Part shown: positions 8,564 through 16,716 of the stretch, piece after piece
Layout of the letters: each line of letters begins with the position of its first letter
Position numbering within the stretch: position 1 is the stretch's first letter
Assembly (NCBI RefSeq): GCF_900106745.1
Contig: NZ_FNNV01000008.1
Location: 205,835 to 269,834 of the forward strand
Direction: 5' to 3'
DNA length: 64,000 bases
DNA from: Paenibacillus sp. CF384
GTDB lineage: Bacteria; Bacillota; Bacilli; Paenibacillales; Paenibacillaceae
Made by a program: the position numbers and the translations under genes
Notes under the pieces: model-generated
Databases searched by the model: none
What the model was told of the DNA's origin: nothing
The model's input: the letters and a program-made list of their open reading frames with translations, nothing else

Positions 8564-8719
8564 ATCTTGCATTTTGGGGATTTCATTCGTTCCACGGGTA
8601 GTTACTTTAAAGGAAGTAGCTGAACATAAAGTGCGTACTTCCAAGCTGTCTGCAACTTGTATATAGTTTCATATGAGGTTCAAACCAATCCTATCTAATT
8701 GATGAATGGAGTAGATCCA

Positions 8720-9697
8720 GTGGAGTATCGTGTTCTTGGTCGTTCCGGTTTACGGGTTAGCGAAGTAAGCTTAGGTTGCTGGGCAATCGGCGGACCTTCG
8801 TGGCGTGACGGTGAGGCAGTAGGTTGGACAGGTAATGATGACAATGCGTCAATTGCCGGTTTGAACCGTGCTTTTGAACTTGGGATCAATCATTTTGATA
8901 CGGCAGATGTCTATGGAGACGGCCACTCGGAGCGCGTTCTCGGACGTTTTCTGCAAGAAGTTCCGCGCGATCAAGTCGTGATTGCGTCCAAAGTCGGCTG
9001 GTTCCGCGGAACAGCGCCTAACGCGATGCACCCGATTCACATCCGTCATCAGCTAGAGCAGTCGCTCATGAATTTAGGCACGGATTATCTGGATCTTCAT
9101 TTCTTCCATAATACGAATTTCGGACCCAATGATCTGTATCTGGAAGAAGCGGCCGATACGATGCGTCAATTGCAAAAGGAAGGCAAGGTCCGCGTCATCG
9201 GGCAATCCGGTTACGGATACAGCGACTTTATGCGCGTCTGCCCGGTTACGCGTCCGGATGTGCTGCAGTTCCACTATAATGCTTTCGGCAATCAATTCGA
9301 TAAGCCCGAAACGAATCTGTTCCAATGGGCAGATGAGCAGGATATCGGGATGGTATTGTTCGGGCCGCTTGCGCAGGGACTGCTTCTCGACAAATTCGAT
9401 CCGGAGAACCCGCCGCAATTCGGCGAAGGCGATATTCGGGCTTCCAACTCCTCCTATACCAAGGAGCGATTGCTGGAGATCCGCGAGCGTCTTCAACCGA
9501 TCAAGGAACGATTCGGTATGGAAGTCCAAGACTTAGTGCGGGTAGCGATTCAGTTTGCGCTTGCTCAATCTCCGAACACCTGCGTCATCCCAGGCTTTAA
9601 GAATGCGAAGCAGGTAGAGTCCAACGCGCAAGGAGCCGGCAATCCATTGAATGCGGAAGAAGTAGCCTTCATTCGCAGCGTGATTCAAGGCGTTTAA
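8720..9697 (+). CDS. aldo/keto reductase
   Basis: This NADPH-dependent TIM-barrel oxidoreductase of 325 residues starts with EYRVLGRSGLRVSEVSLGCW, typical of AKR proteins. The catalytic tetrad is visible: D and Y in FDTADVYGDGHSERVLG, K in VIASKVGW and H in LDLHFFHN. The NADPH-binding end reads NTCVIPGFKNAKQVESN. It is close to the subgroup of AKRs (YhdN/IolS-like) acting on aldehydes or sugar ketones, but the substrate is unknown. Start: GTG 8720, eight bases after TGGAG; the earlier TTG/ATG at 8699/8702 have no site. A terminator follows, so it is monocistronic. Confidence 0.9.
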   Translation: MEYRVLGRSGLRVSEVSLGCWAIGGPSWRDGEAVGWTGNDDNASIAGLNRAFELGINHFDTADVYGDGHSERVLGRFLQEVPRDQVVIASKVGWFRGTAPNAMHPIHIRHQLEQSLMNLGTDYLDLHFFHNTNFGPNDLYLEEAADTMRQLQKEGKVRVIGQSGYGYSDFMRVCPVTRPDVLQFHYNAFGNQFDKPETNLFQWADEQDIGMVLFGPLAQGLLLDKFDPENPPQFGEGDIRASNSSYTKERLLEIRERLQPIKERFGMEVQDLVRVAIQFALAQSPNTCVIPGFKNAKQVESNAQGAGNPLNAEEVAFIRSVIQGV

Positions 9698-9710
9698 GTT
9701 GTTTCTGTAG

Positions 9711-9759
9711 AAAGTCCGCCATCACAAGTGTGGAGCACACATGAGGTGGCGGACTTTTT
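9711..9759 (+). terminator. rho-independent terminator of the aldo/keto reductase gene
   Basis: AAAGTCCGCC...GGCGGACTTTTT, with internal pairing of TCAC with GTGA-like bases and GTGTG/CACAC, forms a long stem followed by a T-run. Confidence 0.85.
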
Positions 9760-9786
9760 CGTGTGAGACGGCAGTTCAACAAGTGT

Positions 9787-9973
9787 AATGTTGCAGAAAA
9801 TGCAGCATTAGAACCTCACCAATGGCCTCAAGCGGCAATTTGTTGCAGAAAATGCAGCATTTAAAGGCCATGGGACCTCTAGCAGTTGCTTTGGAGCAGG
9901 AATGTTGCATAATAGGCAACATTCCTCTATAAACCTCCTGATTTACTTGAAAATGCTGCAGAATATGCAACAT
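9787..9973. repeat. cluster of four 23-bp imperfect palindromes (REP-like)
   Basis: Four copies of the palindrome AATGYTGCAnAAnAnGCARCATT occur at 9787-9809, 9840-9862, 9901-9923 and 9952-9974, with starts about 52, 61 and 51 bases apart. Each could form a short hairpin. Arms vary in compensating ways (TTGCA/TGCAG, TTGCA/GGCAA, CTGCA/TGCAA). Spacers do not resemble one another. The region contains no credible gene; the 65-residue reading frame on the minus strand is made by the repeats themselves (MLH-LQH pattern). Confidence 0.8.
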
Positions 9974-10111
9974 TCCTATATGCGCAATAGAGTTTGCTGC
10001 CTAGTGCACTCCCAAACTTGCTCCGTGATCCAATGGGTTGTTTCAGTAACCTTTTGGCCGGAGCTGCGTCTCTAAATGAGAAGACAACCTGAGTAGTGTG
10101 GGGGAGAGGGA

Positions 10112-10582
10112 ATGAGGCGGAAGTTGTTCTTGGTGCTGTGTGCTTCTTTGCTGGCTATTATGCTGACGGGATGTTCATCCGGCTCGCAATTGCCTGATGA
10201 ACCTGTGAGGCCGATAATTACCGTAGAAGGTTTCAATATTGATTATATAGCAGCTCATTATTGCTGGTTCGGCTCGCAAACAGACGGGGTTTGTTCGGAT
10301 CCACCTGAGCCGACTGCATACAACAAGATGATCCGAGATAAAGCAATCAAGGCGATATGGAGTGATACGATCTCGGTTAAGTTTCCGATTCATCCAGATG
10401 AGTTTACATTAACTATGTACACGGACGATGGCCAGCAAGTATTGCTAGGCAAACCTAATCAATTTCGTTATAGCCTTCCTATGGAGCCGGGGTATTATAG
10501 ATATCGACTGTCGGCTGTATGGGCGGAGAGGAATACGGTTGATTATGATTTTGGCATACAAACGAGCGACACATTTAACTGA
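10112..10582 (+). CDS. secreted lipoprotein, unknown function
   Basis: The 156-residue protein has a basic N-terminus (MRRK), a hydrophobic core and a clear lipobox LTGC-S, so it is a lipid-anchored extracytoplasmic protein. The mature part contains YCWFGSQTDGVCSD, with two cysteines that could form a disulphide, and ends in a beta-rich stretch (YYRYRLSAVWAE) resembling a small immunoglobulin-like domain. Start ATG 10112 follows GGGGGAGAGGG. I do not recognise the family. The gene may be cotranscribed with the downstream glycosylase, 29 bases away. Confidence 0.8.
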   Translation: MRRKLFLVLCASLLAIMLTGCSSGSQLPDEPVRPIITVEGFNIDYIAAHYCWFGSQTDGVCSDPPEPTAYNKMIRDKAIKAIWSDTISVKFPIHPDEFTLTMYTDDGQQVLLGKPNQFRYSLPMEPGYYRYRLSAVWAERNTVDYDFGIQTSDTFN

Positions 10583-10611
10583 GCGCCGACTACGAGAGGA
10601 AGCTAGAGCAT

Positions 10612-11166
10612 ATGACAGCACGTTGTGCCTGGGTCAATGAGGACCCTTTATATATCGATTACCACGATTATGAGTGGGGAGTTCCTGAGCATGAGGATCA
10701 GAAATTGTTCGAGATGTTGGTACTGGAAGGAGCACAAGCTGGATTAAGCTGGTATACCGTGCTGAAGAAACGCGAGGGTTATCGAAGAGCGTTCGACGGA
10801 TTCGATCCCCATAAAGTGGCGGCATACGACGAGGCCAAGGTGGCCGAGTTGATGACGGACGACAGTATTATTCGAAATCGGCTCAAGATCCAATCGGCCA
10901 TCACGAATGCAAAATGTTTCTTAAAGGTTCGTGAGGAGTTCGGCAGCTTCGATAGCTACATCTGGCAGTTCATCGGCGGCGTTCCCATTCGGAATCAATG
11001 GCCAACTAAGAGCGAGGTTCCGGCAACTACTCCGCAATCCGATGCCATGAGCAAGGATCTGAAGAAACGCGGCTTTAAGTTCGTCGGCTCGACCATTTGT
11101 TATGCGTATATGCAAGCCTGCGGCATGGTGGATGACCATTCGTTGGACTGTGATTATCATAAATAA
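10612..11166 (+). CDS. tag: DNA-3-methyladenine glycosylase I
   Basis: This base-excision-repair enzyme removes N3-methyladenine from alkylated DNA. The 184-residue protein shows the family signatures RCAWVNEDPLYIDYHDYEWG at the N-terminus and LEGAQAGLSWYTVLKKRE with the catalytic-region Glu and Trp. The zinc snap of Tag is intact: Cys5 and His18 near the N-terminus and a His/Cys pair near the C-terminus (DDHSLDCDYH). Length matches Tag (about 187 in E. coli). Start ATG 10612 has GAGGAAGC upstream. Confidence 0.93.
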   Translation: MTARCAWVNEDPLYIDYHDYEWGVPEHEDQKLFEMLVLEGAQAGLSWYTVLKKREGYRRAFDGFDPHKVAAYDEAKVAELMTDDSIIRNRLKIQSAITNAKCFLKVREEFGSFDSYIWQFIGGVPIRNQWPTKSEVPATTPQSDAMSKDLKKRGFKFVGSTICYAYMQACGMVDDHSLDCDYHK

Positions 11167-11288
11167 TGCCTATACTATTGGCAGAACACCGCTAGTCCTT
11201 TATGATGGGTATCGAGGGCGACATGTATAAATCTGGAAGTGTAAGAAGGGCCTCGTGAAACGAATCGCGATAAGGAGGAACTATCGTA

Positions 11289-12038
11289 ATGAAACTCACG
11301 TACGAACAGAAACAGTCCATGCTCACCAAAGGTTATATTCATATCAAAGGCGCCATTCCTAAAGTCATGACTGACCACGCTGTAAAGCATATTAATCACT
11401 CCGTTGGCCAAGGGATGCCGCCGGAGCTGATGCCTACATTTCGAGCGCAGTCCTACTGTCCGGAGCTCTCAGACAAGCCGCCGATTACCGGTTTGTATAA
11501 CGACACACCGATTAAGGCTTACGTAGAAGAACTGCTCGGTGAAGGGATGTCCCATCCGATTACCGGCGGCCAGATTGCCCTGCGTTTTCCTACGCTGCAG
11601 GATCCGCCTACCATTCACGGGCCTCACCTGGACGGCATGTACACGCCGACCAATGGGGTCAAGGAAGGGACGATCGGCAATTTCTCGATGCTAGTCGGTG
11701 TGCTGCTTAGTCCGGTTCGCGAACCTTTTGCCGGGAACTTTACGGTCTGGCCGGGCACGCATACGACCTATGAGCAATATTTCCGCGAGCATACACCGGA
11801 TGCTTTGTTTAATGGCATGCCTCCAGTCGAGCTGCCGGAACCGGTTCAGACGATAGGAGAACCCGGTGACGTGTTTCTCGTTCACTATCAGCTCGCGCAC
11901 ACCGTCGCTGCGAACGCATCCCCTAATACGAGATATGCGATTTTTTTCCGAGTCTCTCATATCGAACACAAGCAGGATTGGAGAGCGCCGATGACTGATA
12001 TTTGGCTGCATTGGCCGGGGATTCGTGCTATTCAGTAG
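11289..12038 (+). CDS. phytanoyl-CoA dioxygenase (PhyH) family protein
   Basis: This putative Fe(II)/2-oxoglutarate-dependent dioxygenase has 249 residues. The candidate metal-binding triad is H and D in HGPHLDGMY (HxD) and the distal H in VFLVHYQLAHTVAAN; R in NTRYAIFFRVSH would bind 2-oxoglutarate. PhyH proteins hydroxylate diverse small molecules, so the substrate is unknown. Start ATG 11289 follows AAGGAGG. It is monocistronic, with a good terminator downstream. A short tandem duplication (GAGATAGACTA twice) follows the stop. Confidence 0.85.
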   Translation: MKLTYEQKQSMLTKGYIHIKGAIPKVMTDHAVKHINHSVGQGMPPELMPTFRAQSYCPELSDKPPITGLYNDTPIKAYVEELLGEGMSHPITGGQIALRFPTLQDPPTIHGPHLDGMYTPTNGVKEGTIGNFSMLVGVLLSPVREPFAGNFTVWPGTHTTYEQYFREHTPDALFNGMPPVELPEPVQTIGEPGDVFLVHYQLAHTVAANASPNTRYAIFFRVSHIEHKQDWRAPMTDIWLHWPGIRAIQ

Positions 12039-12096
12039 CCCGAGATAGACTAGCCGAGATAGACTAGAATGATAACCAAGATTCCGCTAAGCGGTG

Positions 12097-12126
12097 GCCG
12101 AGCATTTATGATGCTCGGCTTTTTAT
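12097..12126 (+). terminator. rho-independent terminator
   Basis: GCCGAGCAT-ttatg-ATGCTCGGC followed by TTTTTATT, downstream of the PhyH-family gene. Confidence 0.9.
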
Positions 12127-12151
12127 TGTTATTGGGGCGTTAAGGAAAGCC

Positions 12152-12174
12152 GAGAGTTCCGAAGTCGAACTCTC
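12152..12174. repeat. solitary copy of the GAGAGTTCC palindrome family
   Basis: GAGAGTTC-cgaagtc-GAACTCTC is an 8-bp-arm palindrome. Relatives with the same arms and a similar CAAAGTG/CGAAGTC centre lie at 35430-35626, more than 23 kb away, so this is a dispersed family rather than a local operator. Confidence 0.7.
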
Positions 12175-12218
12175 AGCGATCAAACAAACCAATCTCCAGC
12201 GAGCGCTAAAGTGAGATA

Positions 12219-12258
12219 TGCCAGATGCGTATTGTGTGAGTTACGGACTGCCAGATGC
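12219..12258 (+). repeat. direct repeat TGCCAGATGC, period 30
   Basis: TGCCAGATGC occurs at 12219-12228 and 12249-12258, three helical turns apart, just upstream of the conserved promoter block of the GH53 gene. It could be an additional activator or repressor site; a small duplication is the alternative. Confidence 0.45.
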
Positions 12259-12260
12259 CG

Positions 12261-12340
12261 AACACAACTGCTTGTCAAAACTGTAGATATGTTCGTTTCG
12301 TGCCATACGTTCCGCAGCAGCCCTTCCCTATAATTGAAGG
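12261..12340 (+). promoter_or_regulatory. GH53 gene promoter with conserved upstream block (galactan regulon)
   Basis: The -10 TATAAT is at 12329-12334 and no -35 hexamer is seen at 16-18 bp, suggesting an activator-dependent promoter. Compared without gaps to 20074-20153, upstream of the solute-binding protein gene, 33 of 47 positions match in the upstream part and CTTCCCTATAATT is identical at the -10. Conserved elements are GnTTGnCAAA, TGnAGAnATnTTCG and CATAnGTTCnGCA. I infer that this is the binding region of the YesN-type regulator at 18470-20071. Confidence 0.7.
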
Positions 12341-12371
12341 TGTAGGACATTCATCAGGGGAGGTAATTGGA

Positions 12372-15300
12372 TTGAATCGTTCATATCATCCATTTCGTTT
12401 GAACCGGTGGAGACAAGGGCTCTCGGCCTTGACCGCCGTCATTATGCTTCTTTCTATGATCATTTCGGCTGTTGCTGTTCCGGGGAAAGCAGGGGCAGCT
12501 GCCGCGAATGCGCTGACAAATCCCGGGTTTGAGGATGGACTGAATGGCTGGGATTATACATCATTTGACGGCTCGGAGCCGGGGCCGGCCTCGACGCTTT
12601 CCATCTCGGGAAGCGATAAGCACAGTGGAGCATCCGCGGCGAGCTATTGGAACGGCAGTGCATACGCGTTCAAGCTGAGCCAGACGGTGTCCGGACTTAC
12701 GGACGGTACATACACGCTGAAGGCATGGTCTTCCGGAGACGCCGGCAATAACAATTTCAAGCTGTACGCGGACAACTTCTGCGGCAGTGAGAAGCTGACA
12801 ACGGATATCACCAACAGCGGCTGGGGCACGATTACGCCTTACACGGTCGAGGAGATCCAAGTTACTAACGGACAAGCGACAATTGGTTTCGAGGTGAATA
12901 GTTTGGCGGGAAAATGGGGCTTTTTTGACGATGTGGAATTGGTGAAGGTGGAGGAGCCAGAGGAACCAACGGTCCCATCCGATGAACCGTTTATCAAAGG
13001 TGCGGATATTTCAAGCCTTCAAGCCATTGAAGATGCCGGCGGCAAGTATTACGAGGGCGGCATCGAGCGCGATTTGCTGGACATTCTGAAGGATCATGGC
13101 GTGAACTACGTTCGGCTGCGCATCTGGAACGATCCGGTAGATGCAGACGGCTATAATGACAAAGCCCATATCATAGAGATGGCACAGCGAGTGAAGGCGA
13201 AGGGCATGAAGCTGCTGCTCGACTTCCATTACTCGGATTTCTGGGCAGATCCGGGCAAGCAAGTGAAACCGGAGGCATGGACGAATCTGAGCTTCGACGA
13301 GCTGAAGCAAGCCGTCTATGATTACACGGCAGACGTCATGAACGGGCTGAAGGCTGTGGATGCCTACCCCGACATGGTGCAGATCGGCAATGAAATCAAT
13401 CCGGGCATGCTGCTTCCGGACGGCTCCACTTCGGACTATAGCAAGCTGACCGCTTTGCTGAAACAGGGCATTCAAGCGGTGCGCGACACAACTCCTGCGG
13501 TGCATAAGGTTAAGATCATGCTTCATCTGGCTGAGGGCGGCAATAACTGGGTGTTCCGCAGCTTCTTCGACGCGATGGAGACGGCGGATGTCGATTATGA
13601 CGTCATCGGCATGTCCTTCTATCCGTTCTGGCATGGTCCGTTCCAGACGCTGAAGGATAACCTGAACGATATGGCGGACAGATACGGCAAGCAAGTGATC
13701 GTTGCCGAGACCTCCTACGGATTTACAGTTGAGGACGGCGATGGCTACCCGAACAATTTCACGCAAAAGGAAGCGGATGAAGCGGGTTTCCCTGCAACGG
13801 TAGAGGGGCAGAAGCAAGTGCTCACCACCGTGATGAACACGGTAGCGCATGTGCCGGGCGGTAAAGGAGCAGGTGTCTTCTACTGGGAGCCGGCTTGGAT
13901 TCCGGTTCCGAAGGACAGTGAAGGTCACTACCAGGCAGGCTGGAAAAGCGGCGAAGGCGCATCGTGGGACAATCAGGCGCTGTTTGATTTTCAAGGCAAT
14001 GTTCTGCCATCGCTAGATGCATTTCAGTTCGAGCCGGGGGATCTCGATACGAAGACCGCACTGACAGCCAAGAACCCCGAGGGGATCAGCGTCCCGGTTA
14101 ATGAATCGGCAGAAACGGTATCGACGCTGCTGCCTGCAGCAGCAGATGTGCTCTACAACGATGGCAGTATTGAGCCGGCGGCTGTAGAGTGGTCCGCAAT
14201 CGAACAGGATGATTTGAGCCGAATCGGTACATTCGTGATCGATGGACAGATAACAGGTACAGAGCTTGCTGTGAAGGTTCCGGTTACCGTAACGACTAAT
14301 CGTAATCTCTTGCATAACGGCAGCTTCGAGGATGGCACAGCTTTTGCAAGCTGGACCGTCACAGATGCAACCGAGGCAGCAAAAGTGAAGACGGATGCGG
14401 CGAATGCATATGCAGGCACGAAAGCGGTCAATTATTATGCAAGCGCAGCATTTGACTTCACGATGTCGCAAACTGTTACCGGCTTAACGAATGGCACCTA
14501 TCTGCTCAAAGCGAAGATTTCCGGCGGAGGCGGGGACAATGCCATTCATCTGTCTGCCCAAGACTTCGGTGCAGAAGCGGTGCAAAGCGACAATATCGTC
14601 AACACGGGCTGGCAGAATTGGAACGATGCAGAGCTCAGCAGCATTCAAGTGACGAATGGTCAAGTCACTATTGGACTAACGGTGGATGCGCCTGCCGATA
14701 CTTGGGGCTGGATCGACTCCTTCGAGCTGTATAGGGAAACGCCTGTTGCCGGGTGGACAGAGGCGAAGGCAGTAACCGCTTCGAATGTTGGAACCAGCAG
14801 CGTGAAGCTGACTTGGACAGGTGCAGCTGATGCAAATCAAATTAACAGCTACAAGATTTACAAGGACGGGAAACTGTTGACCACGGTAACCGCCGGAAGC
14901 GCAACGGAATACACCGTTACGGGTCTAAGCGCGAATACAGCCTATAGCTTCAAAGTGGAAGCGAGCTTGGATGATGAGATTTGGACATCAACAGGTCCGT
15001 CAACAACGGTACAAACAGCTCAAGAAGCTGGCCCCGTAATAGGGCCGGTAACTTCAACAAACGATTCAGCAGTATTCACCATCACGGCGAGCGGCTTGTC
15101 CGCCAACGCTGAAGGTAAGGTAGAAGTCGCTCTTCCGATAGGCAAGACGACCGTAACCCTTCCGTCCCAAACGGCAGAGCTGCTGGGAACTCACCCGCTT
15201 ACTCTGAATGCAGAGAAGTTCACGCTGACCATTCCGTCATCGGTGTTCCAGCAGCTGGCGGCACTTGGAGGCAGTTCGGCAGACAGCACGATCACATTGA

Positions 15301-16190
15301 CACTTGCTCCTTTGGAAAAGGATGCGGTCAGCAAACAGACAGATCTCTTAGAGAAACAGAACCAGGCGAACATCACGCTGATCGGCCAAGTATACGCATT
15401 CAAGCTGTCCATCCGTTTGAAGGACGGCAAGGAAACGAACCTGACACAGTTCAAAGAACCACTCACCATTCATTTCTCGTCTGCAGGCATCACCGATCCA
15501 GAAATTGCCGGTATCTTCTACCTTGCAGATGACGGCAAAATGGAATATATCGGAGGCACTCGAGAAGCAGCAACGGGTAGCATCACGGCAGATATTCACC
15601 ATTTCAGCAAGTACGCGCTGCTGCAAGTAGAGCAATCCTTCACGGATGTGTCGCCACAGCATTGGGCTTACAAGACCATTCGCCAGTTGGCGGCCAAACA
15701 AGCCATGAATGGCACGGTTCAAGGCCGCTTCGAGCCTAGCCGTACGATTACACGCGCAGAATTTGCAGCCTTACTTGTGAAAGCATTGAAGCTCCAGCTC
15801 ACGGATGCTGCCACTTCAAGCGCAGCGGTGTCGTTTACCGACGTACCGGCAGAAGCATGGTTTGCCCCTTATGTGGCAAAGGCAGCTCAAGTTGGAGTCA
15901 TTACCGGTAGAAGCGCGGAATCATTCGACCCGAACAACCCGATCACACGGGAAGAAATGGCCGTGTTAACGATGCGAGCTTATGAAGTGCTAAACGCTTC
16001 GCCGACCAAAGTGGAATCCGCTGAACCTTTCGCCGATCAAACCGACGTCTCGGCATGGGCTGCAACAGCCATCGACCAAGCTTCTGCACTCGGGCTTATT
16101 CAAGGCCAAACGGCTGGCAAATTTGCGCCGCAAGCACCGGCAACAAGAGCTGAGGCTGCCCAAGTGATCTGGAACGTACTCAAACGCTAG
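12372..16190 (+). CDS. SLH-anchored GH53 endo-beta-1,4-galactanase, multidomain
   Basis: This secreted enzyme of 1272 residues should cleave beta-1,4-galactan side chains of pectin. Order of domains: signal peptide (about 1-42); a carbohydrate-binding beta-sandwich (about 46-193, LTNPGFEDGLNGW start); GH53 catalytic TIM barrel (about 206-580) with acid/base Glu341 (QIGNE) and nucleophile Glu446 (IVAETSYG); a Big_4-like Ig domain; a second binding domain related to the first; FN3; a beta-rich domain I do not recognise; and three SLH repeats (FTDVSPQHWAYKTI; FTDVPAEAWFAPYV; FADQTDVSAWAATA) that hold it to the cell wall. Start TTG 12372 follows GGGGAGG; the longer frame from 12255 would begin upstream of the promoter. 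Confidence 0.92.
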   Translation: MNRSYHPFRLNRWRQGLSALTAVIMLLSMIISAVAVPGKAGAAAANALTNPGFEDGLNGWDYTSFDGSEPGPASTLSISGSDKHSGASAASYWNGSAYAFKLSQTVSGLTDGTYTLKAWSSGDAGNNNFKLYADNFCGSEKLTTDITNSGWGTITPYTVEEIQVTNGQATIGFEVNSLAGKWGFFDDVELVKVEEPEEPTVPSDEPFIKGADISSLQAIEDAGGKYYEGGIERDLLDILKDHGVNYVRLRIWNDPVDADGYNDKAHIIEMAQRVKAKGMKLLLDFHYSDFWADPGKQVKPEAWTNLSFDELKQAVYDYTADVMNGLKAVDAYPDMVQIGNEINPGMLLPDGSTSDYSKLTALLKQGIQAVRDTTPAVHKVKIMLHLAEGGNNWVFRSFFDAMETADVDYDVIGMSFYPFWHGPFQTLKDNLNDMADRYGKQVIVAETSYGFTVEDGDGYPNNFTQKEADEAGFPATVEGQKQVLTTVMNTVAHVPGGKGAGVFYWEPAWIPVPKDSEGHYQAGWKSGEGASWDNQALFDFQGNVLPSLDAFQFEPGDLDTKTALTAKNPEGISVPVNESAETVSTLLPAAADVLYNDGSIEPAAVEWSAIEQDDLSRIGTFVIDGQITGTELAVKVPVTVTTNRNLLHNGSFEDGTAFASWTVTDATEAAKVKTDAANAYAGTKAVNYYASAAFDFTMSQTVTGLTNGTYLLKAKISGGGGDNAIHLSAQDFGAEAVQSDNIVNTGWQNWNDAELSSIQVTNGQVTIGLTVDAPADTWGWIDSFELYRETPVAGWTEAKAVTASNVGTSSVKLTWTGAADANQINSYKIYKDGKLLTTVTAGSATEYTVTGLSANTAYSFKVEASLDDEIWTSTGPSTTVQTAQEAGPVIGPVTSTNDSAVFTITASGLSANAEGKVEVALPIGKTTVTLPSQTAELLGTHPLTLNAEKFTLTIPSSVFQQLAALGGSSADSTITLTLAPLEKDAVSKQTDLLEKQNQANITLIGQVYAFKLSIRLKDGKETNLTQFKEPLTIHFSSAGITDPEIAGIFYLADDGKMEYIGGTREAATGSITADIHHFSKYALLQVEQSFTDVSPQHWAYKTIRQLAAKQAMNGTVQGRFEPSRTITRAEFAALLVKALKLQLTDAATSSAAVSFTDVPAEAWFAPYVAKAAQVGVITGRSAESFDPNNPITREEMAVLTMRAYEVLNASPTKVESAEPFADQTDVSAWAATAIDQASALGLIQGQTAGKFAPQAPATRAEAAQVIWNVLKR

Positions 16191-16298
16191 CACGCAGCTG
16201 TTTATGAAAACATTGGTAATCTTTAAATAACATCCTATAAGCCATCATGATTAAGCGCTTACAATAAATGTGGGAGCAGTAATGCTCTACGCGCATCG

Positions 16299-16532
16299 CT
16301 TAAGGGGCCGGTCATGATTTGTGAAATCGGCATGGCTTACAGCTCACCGTCAACGGCAAAGAGTTTCATTACCGATATCAAAACCAAGATTCGGGGCATC
16401 TCGGGCGGCAAAGGCTTAGGCGTCTTCTACTGGGAGCCCGAGGCGACTCCCGGCTACAACGGCGGCTACAATCTTGGTGCTTGGCAGGCGGATATGAAGC
16501 CGACCATTGCATTGGAAGGTTTCTTGAACTAG
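16299..16532 (+). pseudogene. C-terminal remnant of a second GH53 galactanase gene
   Basis: About 78 codons from LKGPVMICEIGMAY to ALEGFLN align with the end of a GH53 catalytic domain: MICEIG carries the nucleophile Glu, and GGKGLGVFYWEPE matches GGKGAGVFYWEPA of the intact enzyme just upstream. The C-terminus (NLGAWQADMKPTIALEGFLN) is that of single-domain GH53 enzymes, not of the upstream gene, so this is the tail of a different GH53 paralogue rather than a local duplication. The rest of the barrel is missing; the frame upstream is open only to a TGA near 16249, without GH53-like residues. The first ATG (16314) has no ribosome binding site. Confidence 0.8.
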
Positions 16533-16575
16533 GTTACTAGGCAACGCTTTGCTAGACGAGGTAACTTAGCCCAAC

Positions 16576-16630
16576 AAGAGGATTCTCTCAGCCCTGCAAC
16601 GGGTTTGAAGGGGAATCCTCTTCCCCGTTT
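16576..16630 (+). terminator. hairpin after the GH53 remnant
   Basis: AAGAGGATTC and GAATCCTCTT (10-bp perfect arms), with inner CCC/GGG pairing, precede CCCCGTTT. The weak T-run makes it a likely but imperfect terminator, which separates the GH53 genes from the kinase gene. Confidence 0.55.
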
Positions 16631-16716
16631 ATTCGCAAGCTTGGAGACAACCAAGCCGCGGCTCCATTATAATGTTGAAGCATGTCATTACACCTAAGGC
16701 AAGGATGGGACGCGCA

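Noticed and set aside
9776..9973. 65-residue reading frame on the minus strand
   Set aside because: It is produced by the four palindromic repeats (recurring MLH/LQH codons), has no ribosome binding site and no protein-like composition.
12255..12371. Longer N-terminus for the GH53 enzyme
   Set aside because: It would start inside the promoter region, upstream of the TATAAT at 12329, and has no ribosome binding site; TTG 12372 gives a normal signal peptide.
13011..13994. 327-codon open frame antisense to the GH53 gene
   Set aside because: Composition is that of a shadow frame (many Cys, His, Arg), there is no site, and the sense strand encodes a clear catalytic domain.
16249..16263. cre-like site before the GH53 remnant
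   Set aside because: TTAAGCGCTTA is palindromic around CG, but the outer TG/CA positions do not fit the consensus.
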